From positions 9,600,501 through 9,664,500 of the forward strand of contig NC_059415.1 of the NCBI RefSeq assembly GCF_905220565.1: a stretch of 64,000 nucleotides of DNA, given 5' to 3'. Under the pieces are notes generated by a model. It saw nothing but the letters and a program-made list of their open reading frames with translations, had not been told where the DNA came from and made no database searches. This document shows positions 49,001 through 51,018 of the stretch, one piece after another. The translations under genes were made by a program, and so were the position numbers. Positions within the stretch are counted from its first letter, which is position 1. The number at the start of each line of letters is the position of its first letter. This stretch comes from Melitaea cinxia. Its lineage: Eukaryota > Arthropoda > Insecta > Lepidoptera > Nymphalidae.

Positions 49001-50206
49001 TTTCCCCCTGGACAACTATTTTCGTGTAAACCCCGTTGTTAAGGAGATATCATGGTTGAAGTTTTGAGGTTCAATTTTTAAATCGAAAAAAATTAACCTA
49101 AGAATAACTCTTGGCTCCAGCGCTGCGGGAAGTGCAGAACTTCCGCGCCTCCGGCTTAAAAAAAACACTCTAGGGGTAGGGCAGACCAAGACCACGTGGA
49201 TAGTGGGGTGCTGCGATTCGGTTTTGGGTATTTTTCGAATTTTTATACCTATATTCTAGCACGCAATGTTACTAATTTTATTAGAATATTGTCTGACACA
49301 TTATTTTGTTTAAGTGTCTATTTGTCAGTTCTGAAAGGTCAGGTCAGAAGTCAGGTCTTATCGTATTTTGATCTTGCAATAAAGATCGTTTCTACGTAAA
49401 TTTGTTCGAAAATAACGCGTGATGGTCGCAGAACGGAGCATGAGTACACTTCCCGCAGCACTGGAATTAAGGTAGAGTCAGAAATAACAAAAATTTAACC
49501 TCCCATAAATTAATCTACCTGTAATGTACATAATAGCCTTTTCTTTAAATTACTAATGAAATGAAACCGTTCTGGGATTCCAACGTGCTCACTCTAGGGA
49601 TCAAGATTTCTCTCTTTGATTCCATAGTGAAGTATGTTTTACTGGCTGTGAGACATGGAAGGAGACAAAGGGTCTGACAAACAAGCTACCAGTGTTCGTC
49701 AACAAATGTTTAACATCCATCCTGTACAGATTCTGACCGAACACTATTAGCAACGAGGATCTATGGAATCGATGATCTCCAAAGACCAGAGTACAACACT
49801 GCCAACAAGCCAACACGTCGTGACCACGCGGGAGCAGGCGACGGAACCGGCCGGCGCACAAGTGTCAGCGAATTATCGACGCCAAGCAGCGAGCGGTTGG
49901 GCTTAGTTGGAGGGACGTGGAGCAAGAGGCACAGGACAGACGCAGATGGACACGTCTCAAGAAGGCCCTCTATCCCATTGGGGCACCATAGTACAACAAC
50001 ATCAACAGCAATAACAATAACAAATTAAACCCATGTATTATAAGCGTGTTCAATTTAAAAGCGAATTCGATTCGACATAGAAATTGAACCAATTCAAGTA
50101 TTTATAACTTACCGCAGAAATATTTAATATGCTGAAAATTGTAGCAATGTTCCGTTATAAAAGACCTATTGAAGAGAATTGTTTTAGCGAAGTTTTTAAA
50201 TAACAT
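7851..50206 (-). CDS. DHX30: DHX30-like DEAH-box RNA helicase, 22 coding exons, 1,075 aa
   Basis: Joining 22 exons at GT-AG sites gives one uninterrupted frame of 3,228 nt: 50206-50113, 48753-48577, 46332-46155, 44734-44514, 37551-37459, 36593-36540, 35799-35658, 30850-30655, 29779-29662, 28402-28246, 26760-26601, 25541-25387, 24905-24742, 23459-23379, 22181-22109, 21676-21540, 17748-17560, 17003-16839, 16113-15912, 9527-9326, 8872-8802, 8049-7851. Residues 1-30 are basic and acid-poor (MLFKNFAKTILFNRSF), a likely mitochondrial presequence. A dsRBD-like module is at about 95-175, motif I GSAGCGKST at 337-345, SEPRRVAA at 364-371, DEAH at 435-438, SAT at 467-469, motif V ATNIAETSITI at 605-615, motif VI QRAGRAGR at 653-660, HA2 about 690-850 and an OB-fold-like end. 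Vertebrate DHX30, about 1,190 aa, unwinds RNA and supports mitochondrial ribosome assembly. DHX30 is preferred over DHX9 or DHX36 because of the presequence plus single dsRBD; other DHX proteins remain possible. Confidence 0.9.
8268..8735 (+). repeat. Dispersed repeat A, split by a SINE
   Basis: The left part has GGCAAACAAGCATACGGCTC and the right part CTTCTGTAAGGTCGAGGCAC. In other copies (18239, 25757 minus, 26176 minus, 28905 minus, 29065, 36713) these lie 150-200 bases apart. Here they are separated by the SINE at 8435-8667. Confidence 0.65.
8435..8667 (+). mobile_element. tRNA-derived SINE, copy 1
   Basis: It has an A-box-like TGGCGCAGTTTGTAGTG and B-box GGGTTCGATTCCC spaced as in tRNA genes, a body with TAAGTTGCTTACTTTAGGAA, and an AT-rich tail. 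It is a Pol III-type retroposon; other copies are at 10463, 21711 and 30984. Confidence 0.7.
8802..8872 (-). CDS. DHX30: DHX30-like exon 21
   Basis: A 71-nt exon in phase 0/2 encoding 'DGETSELHLTKHNLKIYMPT'. The acceptor is ATTACAG and the donor GTTAGT. Confidence 0.85.
9326..9527 (-). CDS. DHX30: DHX30-like exon 20 (OB-fold-like)
   Basis: It encodes 'SVERRALVVHKTSLISPHTV', the OB-fold 'S.....L.Y.....S.....D' pattern of DEAH C-terminal regions. A 6.4-kb intron with nested transposons separates it from exon 19. Confidence 0.9.
10463..10733 (-). mobile_element. tRNA-derived SINE, copy 2
   Basis: Inverted relative to copy 1, with the B-box-like segment GGGAATCAAACCC and the shared body AAGTAAGCAACTTAATGC. 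It is inserted in the piggyBac-like element. Confidence 0.7.
11590..11783 (+). repeat. Repeat C fragment
   Basis: It shares TTTTTACTGGGTGTACCGAT, CATGTGGTCACATATAAATT and the end GAGCAAACACAATTA with the long copies at 18971 and 58811. Confidence 0.7.
12022..12450 (-). repeat. Repeat C, inverted copy
   Basis: The left end AATTGTGTTTGC and right end GAAGTCGGTTAAAA are the two family termini in reverse order. The interior contains one or two tandem units. Confidence 0.7.
14082..14188 (+). repeat. Short tandem repeat (GATGATAAGTTTACTT)
   Basis: Four near-perfect copies of GATGATAAGTTTACTT, the last separated by about 40 bases, in the intron between exons 19 and 20. Confidence 0.85.
14189..15360. 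other. Intron 19, mostly unassigned
   Basis: AT-rich, with no coding signal. A short decayed fragment of repeat D (ACAAACACCCAGACTACG) is at about 14985-15050. Nothing else was recognised. Confidence 0.5.
15409..15665 (+). mobile_element. MITE family I, copy 1
   Basis: The ends are TTGAAGTAAAACATCTTTAC and AAGTTTTACTTCAGTCGTAT, inverted repeats around TGAAGTAAAACTT. The interior GTGATCGGGCGAGGCGAACG is shared with copies at 26818, 30476 and 46766. Confidence 0.65.
15912..16113 (-). CDS. DHX30: DHX30-like exon 19
   Basis: It encodes 'LLSKLHLEHLLKTGLIERT', matching the helical segment after HA2, then a beta-rich stretch toward the OB fold. Donor GTGAGT. Confidence 0.9.
16208..16490 (+). mobile_element. 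Possible solo LTR (283 bp)
   Basis: It begins TGTAACGCCACACC, contains GGGTATAAATGCC near 16343 (TATA-like) and ATTAATAAAG (polyadenylation-like). ATATC lies directly on both sides (16203-16207 and 16491-16495). The right end does not finish in CA, so the assignment is tentative. Confidence 0.4.
16839..17003 (-). CDS. DHX30: DHX30-like exon 18
   Basis: It encodes 'SDHAAVDWIQDEFEQALKES' and 'WCDKYGLRKDRLNYVK'. The donor GTGAGT one base pair downstream of an alternative GTGTGA was chosen because only it keeps the frame into exon 19. Confidence 0.9.
17375..17530 (+). repeat. Dispersed repeat fragment (GTTGGGACGTCTGACACCTC)
   Basis: The end AATAAACCGCGATAAAATCC recurs at 27487 inside a hAT MITE, so this is a dispersed family. 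It lies just intronic to exon 17's donor. Confidence 0.5.
17560..17748 (-). CDS. DHX30: DHX30-like exon 17 (HA2)
   Basis: It encodes 'LTRLGALLNSLTLHPRLGR' and then 'IIGCVLSAINVAT', the HA2 signature 'LG..L..LP..PRLGK...G...C'. This exon is the most GC-rich in the gene. Confidence 0.95.
18239..18500 (+). repeat. Dispersed repeat A
   Basis: A nearly complete copy running from TAGGTCGGCAAACAAGCGTA to TATTTTGAGCAGGAAATTCC. Confidence 0.75.
18974..20840 (+). mobile_element. Repeat C, long copy with about six internal tandem units
   Basis: The termini are AACCGACTTCC (left) and GAAGTCGGTTTTTTTTTCG followed by GCGAGCAAACACAATTA (right), so AACCGACTTC / GAAGTCGGTT are inverted. The interior is made of units of about 175 bp, each with TTTTTACTGGGTG, GTCACAT, TCGAGATCTGATAAC, ATTTACTTGAC and GTCGACCTACGTTG. 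A hairpin GTTTGCGAGCAAAC sits at the right end. No coding capacity. Class unknown. Confidence 0.65.
20864..20936 (-). tRNA. tRNA-like sequence, copy 1 (probably a pseudo-tRNA in a repeat)
   Basis: It folds as a full cloverleaf: acceptor CGTTCCA/TGGAGCG, D stem GCTT/GAGC, anticodon stem CCGAC/GTCGG, and T arm GCGGG-TTCGAAT-CCCGC. The anticodon loop ACGGTCA lacks the invariant U33, so the formal anticodon GGU (Thr) is doubtful. The copies at 40830 and 41142 appear to have the same 73 bases. Confidence 0.5.
21540..21676 (-). CDS. DHX30: DHX30-like exon 16
   Basis: It encodes 'IPLEQIVLESKSYAPDEKV' and 'LSKLPEPPNKYAV', the conserved 'R.PL......LK' and 'F...L..PP' stretch that opens the HA2 winged-helix region. 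Confidence 0.95.
21711..21862 (+). mobile_element. tRNA-derived SINE, copy 4 (decayed)
   Basis: CAGTTTGTAGTGACCCTGC, GTGGGTTCGATT and AAGTTGCTTACCCTAGGAAC match the SINE family with gaps. Confidence 0.6.
21863..22030 (+). repeat. Repeat D fragment
   Basis: ATAACAACCGGGACCGAGGG, GTGCTCTCCGAGGCACG and CGGGAATCGAACCCG match the repeat at 35263 and 44872. Confidence 0.6.
22109..22181 (-). CDS. DHX30: DHX30-like exon 15
   Basis: A 73-nt exon encoding 'GYCYKMYTERKEMELAPYTT', the usual 'G.CY.LYT' segment directly after motif VI. Confidence 0.95.
22190..23370. other. Intron 14, mostly unassigned
   Basis: It contains a GC-rich block (about 22580-22800, GGGAGGGCTCGGGGAGGCC) of unknown origin and a short repeat C start at about 23120 (GGAGGTTCTCAATTCAATCG). 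No coding signal was found apart from exon 14 at the right. Confidence 0.45.
23379..23459 (-). CDS. DHX30: DHX30-like exon 14 (motif VI)
   Basis: An 81-nt exon encoding 'VWVSQAGAEQRAGRAGRVKP', the arginine-finger motif VI. Acceptor TTTTACAG, donor GTGAGA. Confidence 0.95.
23541..23870 (+). repeat. Lepidopteran repeat E, copy 1
   Basis: A near-complete copy from CAGCCTATCGCAGTCCACTG to GCCGTAGCCACACAAC. Family copies are at 29322, 36172, 46484, 47608 (minus), 55368 and 62765 (minus). The family is ubiquitous in Lepidoptera; its class is not settled from this sequence. Confidence 0.8.
23934..24110 (+). repeat. Lepidopteran repeat K (GACTAGCGCTTGACTGCGAT)
   Basis: A familiar lepidopteran dispersed repeat with CTCACCTGATGGTAAGTGA and GAAGCCGGAAGGGCATTCC. 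Single copy in this window. Confidence 0.6.
24235..24425 (+). repeat. Repeat J, copy 1
   Basis: GTTATCGGAAGATTGAAG, GGGGCAGTAGCCCATCAG and CACCCGTCTGGTCGGAGGAT match 37705-37880. Likely a retroelement tail. Confidence 0.6.
24742..24905 (-). CDS. DHX30: DHX30-like exon 13 (motif V)
   Basis: It opens with 'SLSSEEQTKMF' and contains 'IVLATNIAETSITIPDV' (motif V) and 'VIDGG'. The acceptor used is the AG just after position 24905, giving the expected HSSL-SSEEQ join. A partial duplicate of this exon's sequence lies in the intron at about 24948-25040 (separate entry). Confidence 0.95.
24948..25040 (-). repeat. Decayed partial duplicate of helicase exon 13
   Basis: The plus-strand stretch TATTAGTGGCTAATACTATC and following bases (GCGGACACCAGG, CATTTTTGTTTCATTCTCTG, TGATAAACTGTGGA) closely match the exon 13 sequence at about 24830-24913. 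It therefore looks like a tandem partial exon duplication that now carries stops and no motif V end. Confidence 0.65.
25387..25541 (-). CDS. DHX30: DHX30-like exon 12 (motif IV)
   Basis: It encodes 'GAILVFLPGWAEIKQT', matching motif IV (LVFLPG), and ends inside the 'LPVHS' segment completed by exon 13. Confidence 0.95.
25757..26020 (-). repeat. Dispersed repeat A, inverted copy
   Basis: It runs from CAGGATTTTCCTGCTCAAAA to CGTACGCTTGTTTGCCGACC on the plus strand and is nearly complete. Confidence 0.75.
26176..26375 (-). repeat. Dispersed repeat A, inverted and truncated copy
   Basis: CAATTTCCTGCCCAAAATAT through GATGCTTCTGGCGTTGCAAG; the end with GGCAAACAAGC is missing. Confidence 0.7.
26390..26582 (+). 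repeat. Retroelement tail-like repeat (TTGGACCGATTTTAATAAAA)
   Basis: ACTATTGGACCGATTTTAAT, CATAGGCTACTTTTATCCCG and CACGTGGTGCAGCTAGTTT are hallmarks of a common lepidopteran dispersed repeat. It abuts exon 11's donor side. Confidence 0.55.
26601..26760 (-). CDS. DHX30: DHX30-like exon 11
   Basis: It encodes 'YFDDCPIIEVPGKTYPVEE', the linker between the two RecA-like lobes that is typical of DEAH helicases. Confidence 0.95.
26818..27040 (-). mobile_element. MITE family I, copy 2
   Basis: It runs from CTTTAGACCACACGACTGAA to AAGAAGTTTTACTTCAAAAG, with inverted TGAAGTAAAACTT ends. Confidence 0.65.
27249..28022. mobile_element. hAT-type MITE (774 bp) with 8-bp duplication
   Basis: The ends TAGTGATGTGCCGGAT and ATCCGGAACATCACTA are inverted repeats. 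GTAATCAC (27241-27248) and GTAACCAC (28023-28030) form an 8-bp duplication with one difference. The subterminal regions are packed with CGGATACGGATA motifs. The interior includes bits of two other dispersed repeats. No coding capacity. Confidence 0.75.
28246..28402 (-). CDS. DHX30: DHX30-like exon 10 (DEAH and SAT)
   Basis: It carries 'HVIIDEAHERDVNTD' (motif II, Mg-ATP hydrolysis) and 'VIVMSATLD' (motif III). A tetranucleotide (TGAA)n run lies immediately intronic to its acceptor. Confidence 0.95.
28408..28555. repeat. (TGAA)n microsatellite next to exon 10 acceptor
   Basis: About nine perfect TGAA/GAAT units followed by degenerate ones, starting four bases intronic of the AG acceptor of the DEAH exon. 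Confidence 0.9.
28905..29226. repeat. Two copies of repeat A in inverted, near-palindromic arrangement
   Basis: 28905-29030 is a minus-oriented copy (GTTCCTGTTGGTGAG to TGTTGCAGGCGTCT) and 29065-29226 a plus copy (ACACCTGCAACACCAGAAGC to GGTCGAGGTAC), with roughly 40 bases between arms. A transcript would fold into a long hairpin. Confidence 0.7.
29322..29652 (+). repeat. Lepidopteran repeat E, copy 2
   Basis: CAGCCTATACAGTCCACTGC through GCCGTAGCCACACAGCA; it ends ten bases from the donor of exon 9. Confidence 0.8.
29662..29779 (-). CDS. DHX30: DHX30-like exon 9
   Basis: It encodes 'VGESIGYQVRLQSKPPRPPG' and then 'VLYCTSGVLLRRL', the conserved 'G.LL..L' element ahead of the DEAH motif. Confidence 0.95.
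29907..30215 (+). repeat. Dispersed repeat F, copy 2
   Basis: CTAGCAGTGCCCGCAACTTC through CAAACAGACATTTCAATTT. Confidence 0.75.
30476..30635 (-). mobile_element. MITE family I, copy 3
   Basis: CTTTAGACCACACGACTGAA through GTGCGTTACGAAGTTATACT; it ends about 20 bases from exon 8's donor. Confidence 0.6.
30655..30850 (-). CDS. DHX30: DHX30-like exon 8 (Walker A, motif Ia)
   Basis: It contains GSAGCGKST (ATP phosphate binding) and SEPRRVAA (motif Ia, RNA contact). It splices in phase 0 to exon 9. It is GC-richer than the flanking introns. Confidence 0.95.
30984..31232 (-). mobile_element. tRNA-derived SINE, copy 3
   Basis: It matches copies 1 and 2 throughout, including GGTCGTCTGTTCCTAAAGTA and TGGGAATCGAATCC. 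A further tRNA-like stretch with GCGGGTTCGATTCCCGC lies just upstream at about 30960. Confidence 0.7.
31733..32030 (+). repeat. Local repeats of CCTTTATTCACTAACCCGTTGATGTACATTTG type
   Basis: Three copies of AATCCTTTATTC followed by ACCCGTTGATG-like sequence (about 31768, 31900 and 31940), and two of GGCTTAGTGGTTATTAGCCG. The source family is not recognised. Confidence 0.6.
32060..33050. other. Intron 7, AT-rich, unassigned
   Basis: No repeat or coding signal recognised in this part of the intron. Confidence 0.4.
33059..33161 (+). promoter_or_regulatory. Six TGACGT (CRE-like) motifs followed by a TATA box
   Basis: TGACGT occurs at 33059, 33071 (a full palindromic TGACGTCA), 33092, 33103, 33119 and 33124. 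TATAAAA is at 33155, 26 bases after the last motif. The order is that of a plus-strand promoter, antisense to the helicase. CREB/ATF-type bZIP factors bind such sites. No downstream gene was recognised; a 46-codon frame starts near 33181. It could also be an old LTR promoter. Confidence 0.4.
33346..33427 (-). repeat. Dispersed repeat F, 5' fragment
   Basis: GAACAATAACTTTTTTGTTA and CGGGCACAGCTAGTAAAT are the start of repeat F in reverse. Confidence 0.65.
34236..34364. promoter_or_regulatory. Cluster of nuclear-receptor half-sites
   Basis: AGGTCA at 34236 and TGACCT at 34316, 34329 and 34359, two of them in the extended form TGACCTTA, plus near-matches (CGACCTTG, TGACCC). ERR and FTZ-F1 type receptors use TCAAGGTCA/TAAGGTCA. 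Function is inferred only from motif density. Confidence 0.3.
34858..35200 (+). repeat. Repeat C, partial copy
   Basis: GACTGGGTGGACCGATTTCG, two internal units, and GAAGTCGATTTTTTTTTTCG then TTTGCGACCAA. Confidence 0.65.
35263..35600 (+). repeat. Lepidopteran repeat D, copy 1
   Basis: CAGCCTGTAATATCCCACTG, CCACGCTGCTCCAATGCGGG, GTGCTCTCCGAGGCACGGT, and a tRNA-T-arm-like GGGATTGAACCC. Other copies at 44872 and 47952 (minus). Confidence 0.75.
35658..35799 (-). CDS. DHX30: DHX30-like exon 7
   Basis: It encodes residues 273-319 just before the helicase core, including 'LPIDGY', which resembles the pre-core 'LPI...' segment of DHX proteins. Donor GTAAGT. Confidence 0.85.
36172..36500 (+). repeat. 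Lepidopteran repeat E, copy 3
   Basis: CAGCCTATCGCTGTCCATTG through TACTGCCGTATCCACACTG. Confidence 0.8.
36540..36593 (-). CDS. DHX30: DHX30-like exon 6 (54 nt)
   Basis: A small exon between a good acceptor (TTTACAG) and a GTGATT donor. It keeps phase 1 and encodes an acidic linker (DYSEELFINEDDRMDFLT). Its length is a multiple of three, so it could be skipped without a frameshift. Confidence 0.75.
36713..36975 (+). repeat. Dispersed repeat A
   Basis: TAGGTCGGCAAACAAGCGTA through GAGCAGAAAATTTCCTGCTC, with a short deletion after AAGCGATTAC. Confidence 0.75.
37459..37551 (-). CDS. DHX30: DHX30-like exon 5
   Basis: Short 93-nt exon in phase 1, encoding a linker (IYEDTFREAQCKLQNNGSAF). It is separated from exon 4 by a 7-kb intron holding a hAT MITE, the DD83E transposon, a 282-bp-unit repeat and a deleted mariner. 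Confidence 0.8.
37705..37880 (+). repeat. Repeat J, copy 2
   Basis: GGGGCAGTAGCCCACCAGAC and CACCCGTCTGGTCGGAGGAT match copy 1 at 24235. Confidence 0.6.
38242..39039. mobile_element. hAT-type MITE (798 bp) with perfect 8-bp duplication
   Basis: GATAGAAG flanks both sides (38234-38241 and 39040-39047). The ends start TAGTCGTGGGTCGTAAC and, on the other strand, TAGCATTGGGCGTTAT, both leading to GTAATCGG. Subterminal motifs GTAACTAGTT and CGTACG recur at both ends. No coding capacity. Confidence 0.75.
39192..40683 (+). CDS. DDE transposase of the IS630/Tc1/mariner group, 3 exons, 430 aa
   Basis: The exons 39192-39464, 39588-39816 and 39893-40683 join at GT-AG sites into one frame ending TAA 40683. 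The N-terminus holds an HTH-like region ('TADISGIGVTSVYSVLKEY'). Catalytic motifs are 'YYQDETWVNEG', 'VVVMDNAPYHSR' and 'CELNPIELVWAQ'. I count 83 residues between the second Asp and the Glu, close to the DD82E spacing reported for Sailor elements and unlike the DD34 of Tc1 and mariner. The C-terminus is acidic (ESDSDDFSSDDK). The enzyme would excise and insert the element at TA sites. The extreme N-terminus is doubtful: another frame just upstream (KAASLLPIEAPEK) would join if the A-run at 39240 were one base different. Otherwise it looks intact. Confidence 0.75.
40830..40902 (-). tRNA. tRNA-like sequence, copy 2 (probably pseudo)
   Basis: The same 73-nt cloverleaf-capable sequence as 20864-20936, with all four stems paired. 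Loop ACGGTCA has C33 instead of U33. Confidence 0.5.
41142..41214 (-). tRNA. tRNA-like sequence, copy 3 (probably pseudo)
   Basis: Matches copy 2, exactly 312 bases further on, in the second tandem unit. Confidence 0.5.
41531..43545 (+). repeat. Repeat G: CTAGCTGTGCCCGCG head plus five ~282-bp tandem units
   Basis: The head has CTAGCTGTGCCCGCGGCTTC, TTGAAATCAGAGTGTCACAA and TGTTGCCCGCGACTACATCC. From about 42174 a unit of 281-282 bp repeats, marked by CATTATTTGGACACC at about 42174, 42456, 42738, 43020 and 43301. Each unit has CCCCCGTTTCACCCCCTTAG and GTTATAGTTTCGGAGATTTC. A second copy of the whole structure starts at about 62077. No coding capacity. Confidence 0.8.
43593..44485 (+). mobile_element. 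mariner element with internal deletion
   Basis: The ends share GTTCAATAAGTCCCGAGACT as inverted repeats (left 43600, right to 44477), and TA lies outside each end. It is inserted in the TA-rich run at the end of repeat G. The transposase it carries lacks its middle. Confidence 0.8.
43773..44425 (+). pseudogene. mariner transposase remnant (central part deleted)
   Basis: The N-terminal frame from ATG 43773 reads 'MEKNKFRVLIKHCFLMGKNT' with an HTH-like start ('SKATICRWY'). It then breaks near 43910 into another frame that resumes with 'RPKRPKTQKSAGKVMASIFW'. The C-terminal half has 'FHQDNAPCHKS' and 'YSPDLAPSDYW', 34 residues between the Asp residues, which is the mariner DD34D pattern. The missing part includes the first catalytic Asp, so no active enzyme is possible. 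Compared with typical mariner transposases of about 345 aa, over 100 residues are gone. The mechanism is a single internal deletion that also shifts the frame. Confidence 0.85.
44514..44734 (-). CDS. DHX30: DHX30-like exon 4 (dsRBD-like, second half)
   Basis: It begins with 'SVAISKKKAAENTAIQALHW', the classic KKxAAxxA second helix of dsRBDs, so exons 3 and 4 together make the RNA-binding module. Donor GTAAGT. Confidence 0.85.
44872..45175 (+). repeat. Lepidopteran repeat D, copy 2
   Basis: CAGCCTGTAATATCCCACAG through GGGGATCGAACCCGCAATCG. Confidence 0.75.
45343..45690 (+). repeat. Dispersed repeat F, copy 3
   Basis: CTAGCTGTGCCGACTTCGTT through CAAACAGACATTCCAATTTT. Confidence 0.75.
45695..45945 (-). 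repeat. Repeat C, decayed inverted copy
   Basis: TTTCCAAACAAAAAAAAAAA, TCAAAATCGGTACACCCAGT and TTGAAGTTAGTTAAAAAATT fit the family termini and core in reverse. Confidence 0.5.
46155..46332 (-). CDS. DHX30: DHX30-like exon 3 (dsRBD-like, first half)
   Basis: It encodes residues 91-150. 'RVTLNELRARAQEKIF' followed by a predicted beta strand, 'WICTYTFTW', fits helix 1 and strand 1 of a double-stranded-RNA-binding fold. Donor GTATTA. Confidence 0.85.
46484..46742 (+). repeat. Lepidopteran repeat E, copy 4 (internal deletion)
   Basis: It lacks the segment with the GTTGCCCATAGTCACCACGC motif; the ends match the family. Confidence 0.75.
46766..46987 (+). mobile_element. MITE family I, copy 4
   Basis: TTGAAGTTAAACTTCTTTAA through AGTTTTACTTCAGTCATGTA. 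Confidence 0.65.
46990..47600. other. Intron 2, unassigned AT-rich DNA
   Basis: No repeat or coding signal recognised. Confidence 0.4.
47608..47925 (-). repeat. Lepidopteran repeat E, copy 5
   Basis: Inverted, from CTGTGTCGCTACGGTACTAA to AGCAGTGGACTGTATAGGCT. Confidence 0.8.
47952..48158 (-). repeat. Lepidopteran repeat D, copy 3
   Basis: Inverted, from CACCGTGCCTCGGAGAGCAT to CAGTAGTGGGATATTACAAG. Confidence 0.7.
48165..48570. other. Intron 2, proximal part, unassigned
   Basis: AT-rich. A short local inverted repeat, TTTAATGATTACTTAAACGA with TTACTAAGTAATCATTAAAC, occurs at about 48209-48248; nothing else recognised. Confidence 0.35.
48577..48753 (-). CDS. DHX30: DHX30-like exon 2
   Basis: It is bounded by a T-rich tract plus AG acceptor and a GTAATA donor. 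It encodes residues 31-90, ending in a polar linker (SEKTDSQKSDSEQ). No domain is evident. Confidence 0.8.
49117..49464. mobile_element. Possible MITE with CCAGCGCTGCGGGAAGTG ends
   Basis: CCAGCGCTGCGGGAAGTG at 49117 and its inverted form CACTTCCCGCAGCACTGG (one or two differences) ending 49464. No clear target duplication was found. Confidence 0.4.
49580..49990 (+). pseudogene. RTE-clade non-LTR retrotransposon, 3' end of pol (dead)
   Basis: Translating in shifting frames gives 'GCETWKETKGLTNKL', 'VFVNKCLTSIL', 'NEDLWNR' and finally 'DVEQEAQDRRRW' before a TAG near 49990. This is the familiar C-terminal part of RTE/BovB-type reverse transcriptase ORFs, after the catalytic domain. In-frame stops and at least two frameshifts are present, and the 5' part is missing, as in most LINE copies. 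It ends with an AAC/AATAACA-rich tail. It sits antisense in intron 1 of the helicase. Confidence 0.7.
50113..50206 (-). CDS. DHX30: DHX30-like exon 1 (start codon, presequence)
   Basis: ATG is at 50206-50204 and the donor GTAAGT starts at 50112. The 31 residues are rich in Phe, Asn, Lys and Arg with no acidic residue before position 19, as in mitochondrial targeting peptides. Exon 2 joins in phase 1. Confidence 0.8.
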
Positions 50207-51018
50207 TTTGGTTACTGTCAATATAATCTATTTAACAAACTATGAAATTTAGAAATAATACTTTTAGTATCCACGACGCTGATGATAAATCGAGTATAAT
50301 TCTTAGTATATGTAGAAAATTTTAATAAAGTTAACGTACGGCTTTTAACTGTGTTCAAAGCTGTATCAATTTTACAAATAAAAATAAACAACACAAGACG
50401 GCGAATGAAAGCATGATATTGGTAATGGCAGGGGGGGGACAGTTAGAACAAGTGCATCTTCAGAAAAGAAAGAGTCGCCATCTGCTTTTCTTAACCAAAA
50501 AACTATTAGTTTCACAAATATCGTTAGATGTCTCTGTAATCGCAGATCTAATTAAAATAAGAAAGTCGAATAACTAAGTTCTCTAATTTAATTTTTCGTA
50601 GTTTTCTACAGAATAATTGTAAAATATTTTATGAAAATTATCAGACTATAATACTATATTATTTCAAACCTGTCCAGTGTTATCAATTATGGCAACCGTG
50701 TCATGGAAATCGCCATATTATGACAACATTAAAAATTATGGTCGCCAACTTGCGCTTGCGTCTCGCTTGTTTTTGTTTCATTTTTCACGTTTTGTGTTAA
50801 ATATTAGTTTTTGAGTGCTTTACCAATTGCAAACGTCGAGTTGAGTTTTTCTCCTCCGTCCTGTTATTGCATTGCTACCCGGAATCTAATATTTTTTGTC
50901 GCTACGTTAGATTAGCAATTTTACAAAAATTGTGAAAAACGTGTGATAAACTTATTTAGTGGTATTTTGCGAAAAGACGCTATTTTGTGCTGTGTGTGTG
51001 TCTATCAAAATAGATACA
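50207..51018. promoter_or_regulatory. Intergenic region between two divergent genes
   Basis: 812 bp separate the helicase ATG (minus) from the THAP9-like ATG (plus). It contains no recognised repeat and no obvious TATA pair; TTGCGCTTGCGTCTCGC near 50751 is the GC-richest part. It is a candidate shared or paired promoter, by position only. Confidence 0.35.

Noticed and set aside
50640..50760. TIR of a P element at the 5' side of the THAP9-like gene
   Set aside because: Compared by eye with the 3' flank to 56.3 kb; only weak, scattered similarity, so no element boundary is claimed.
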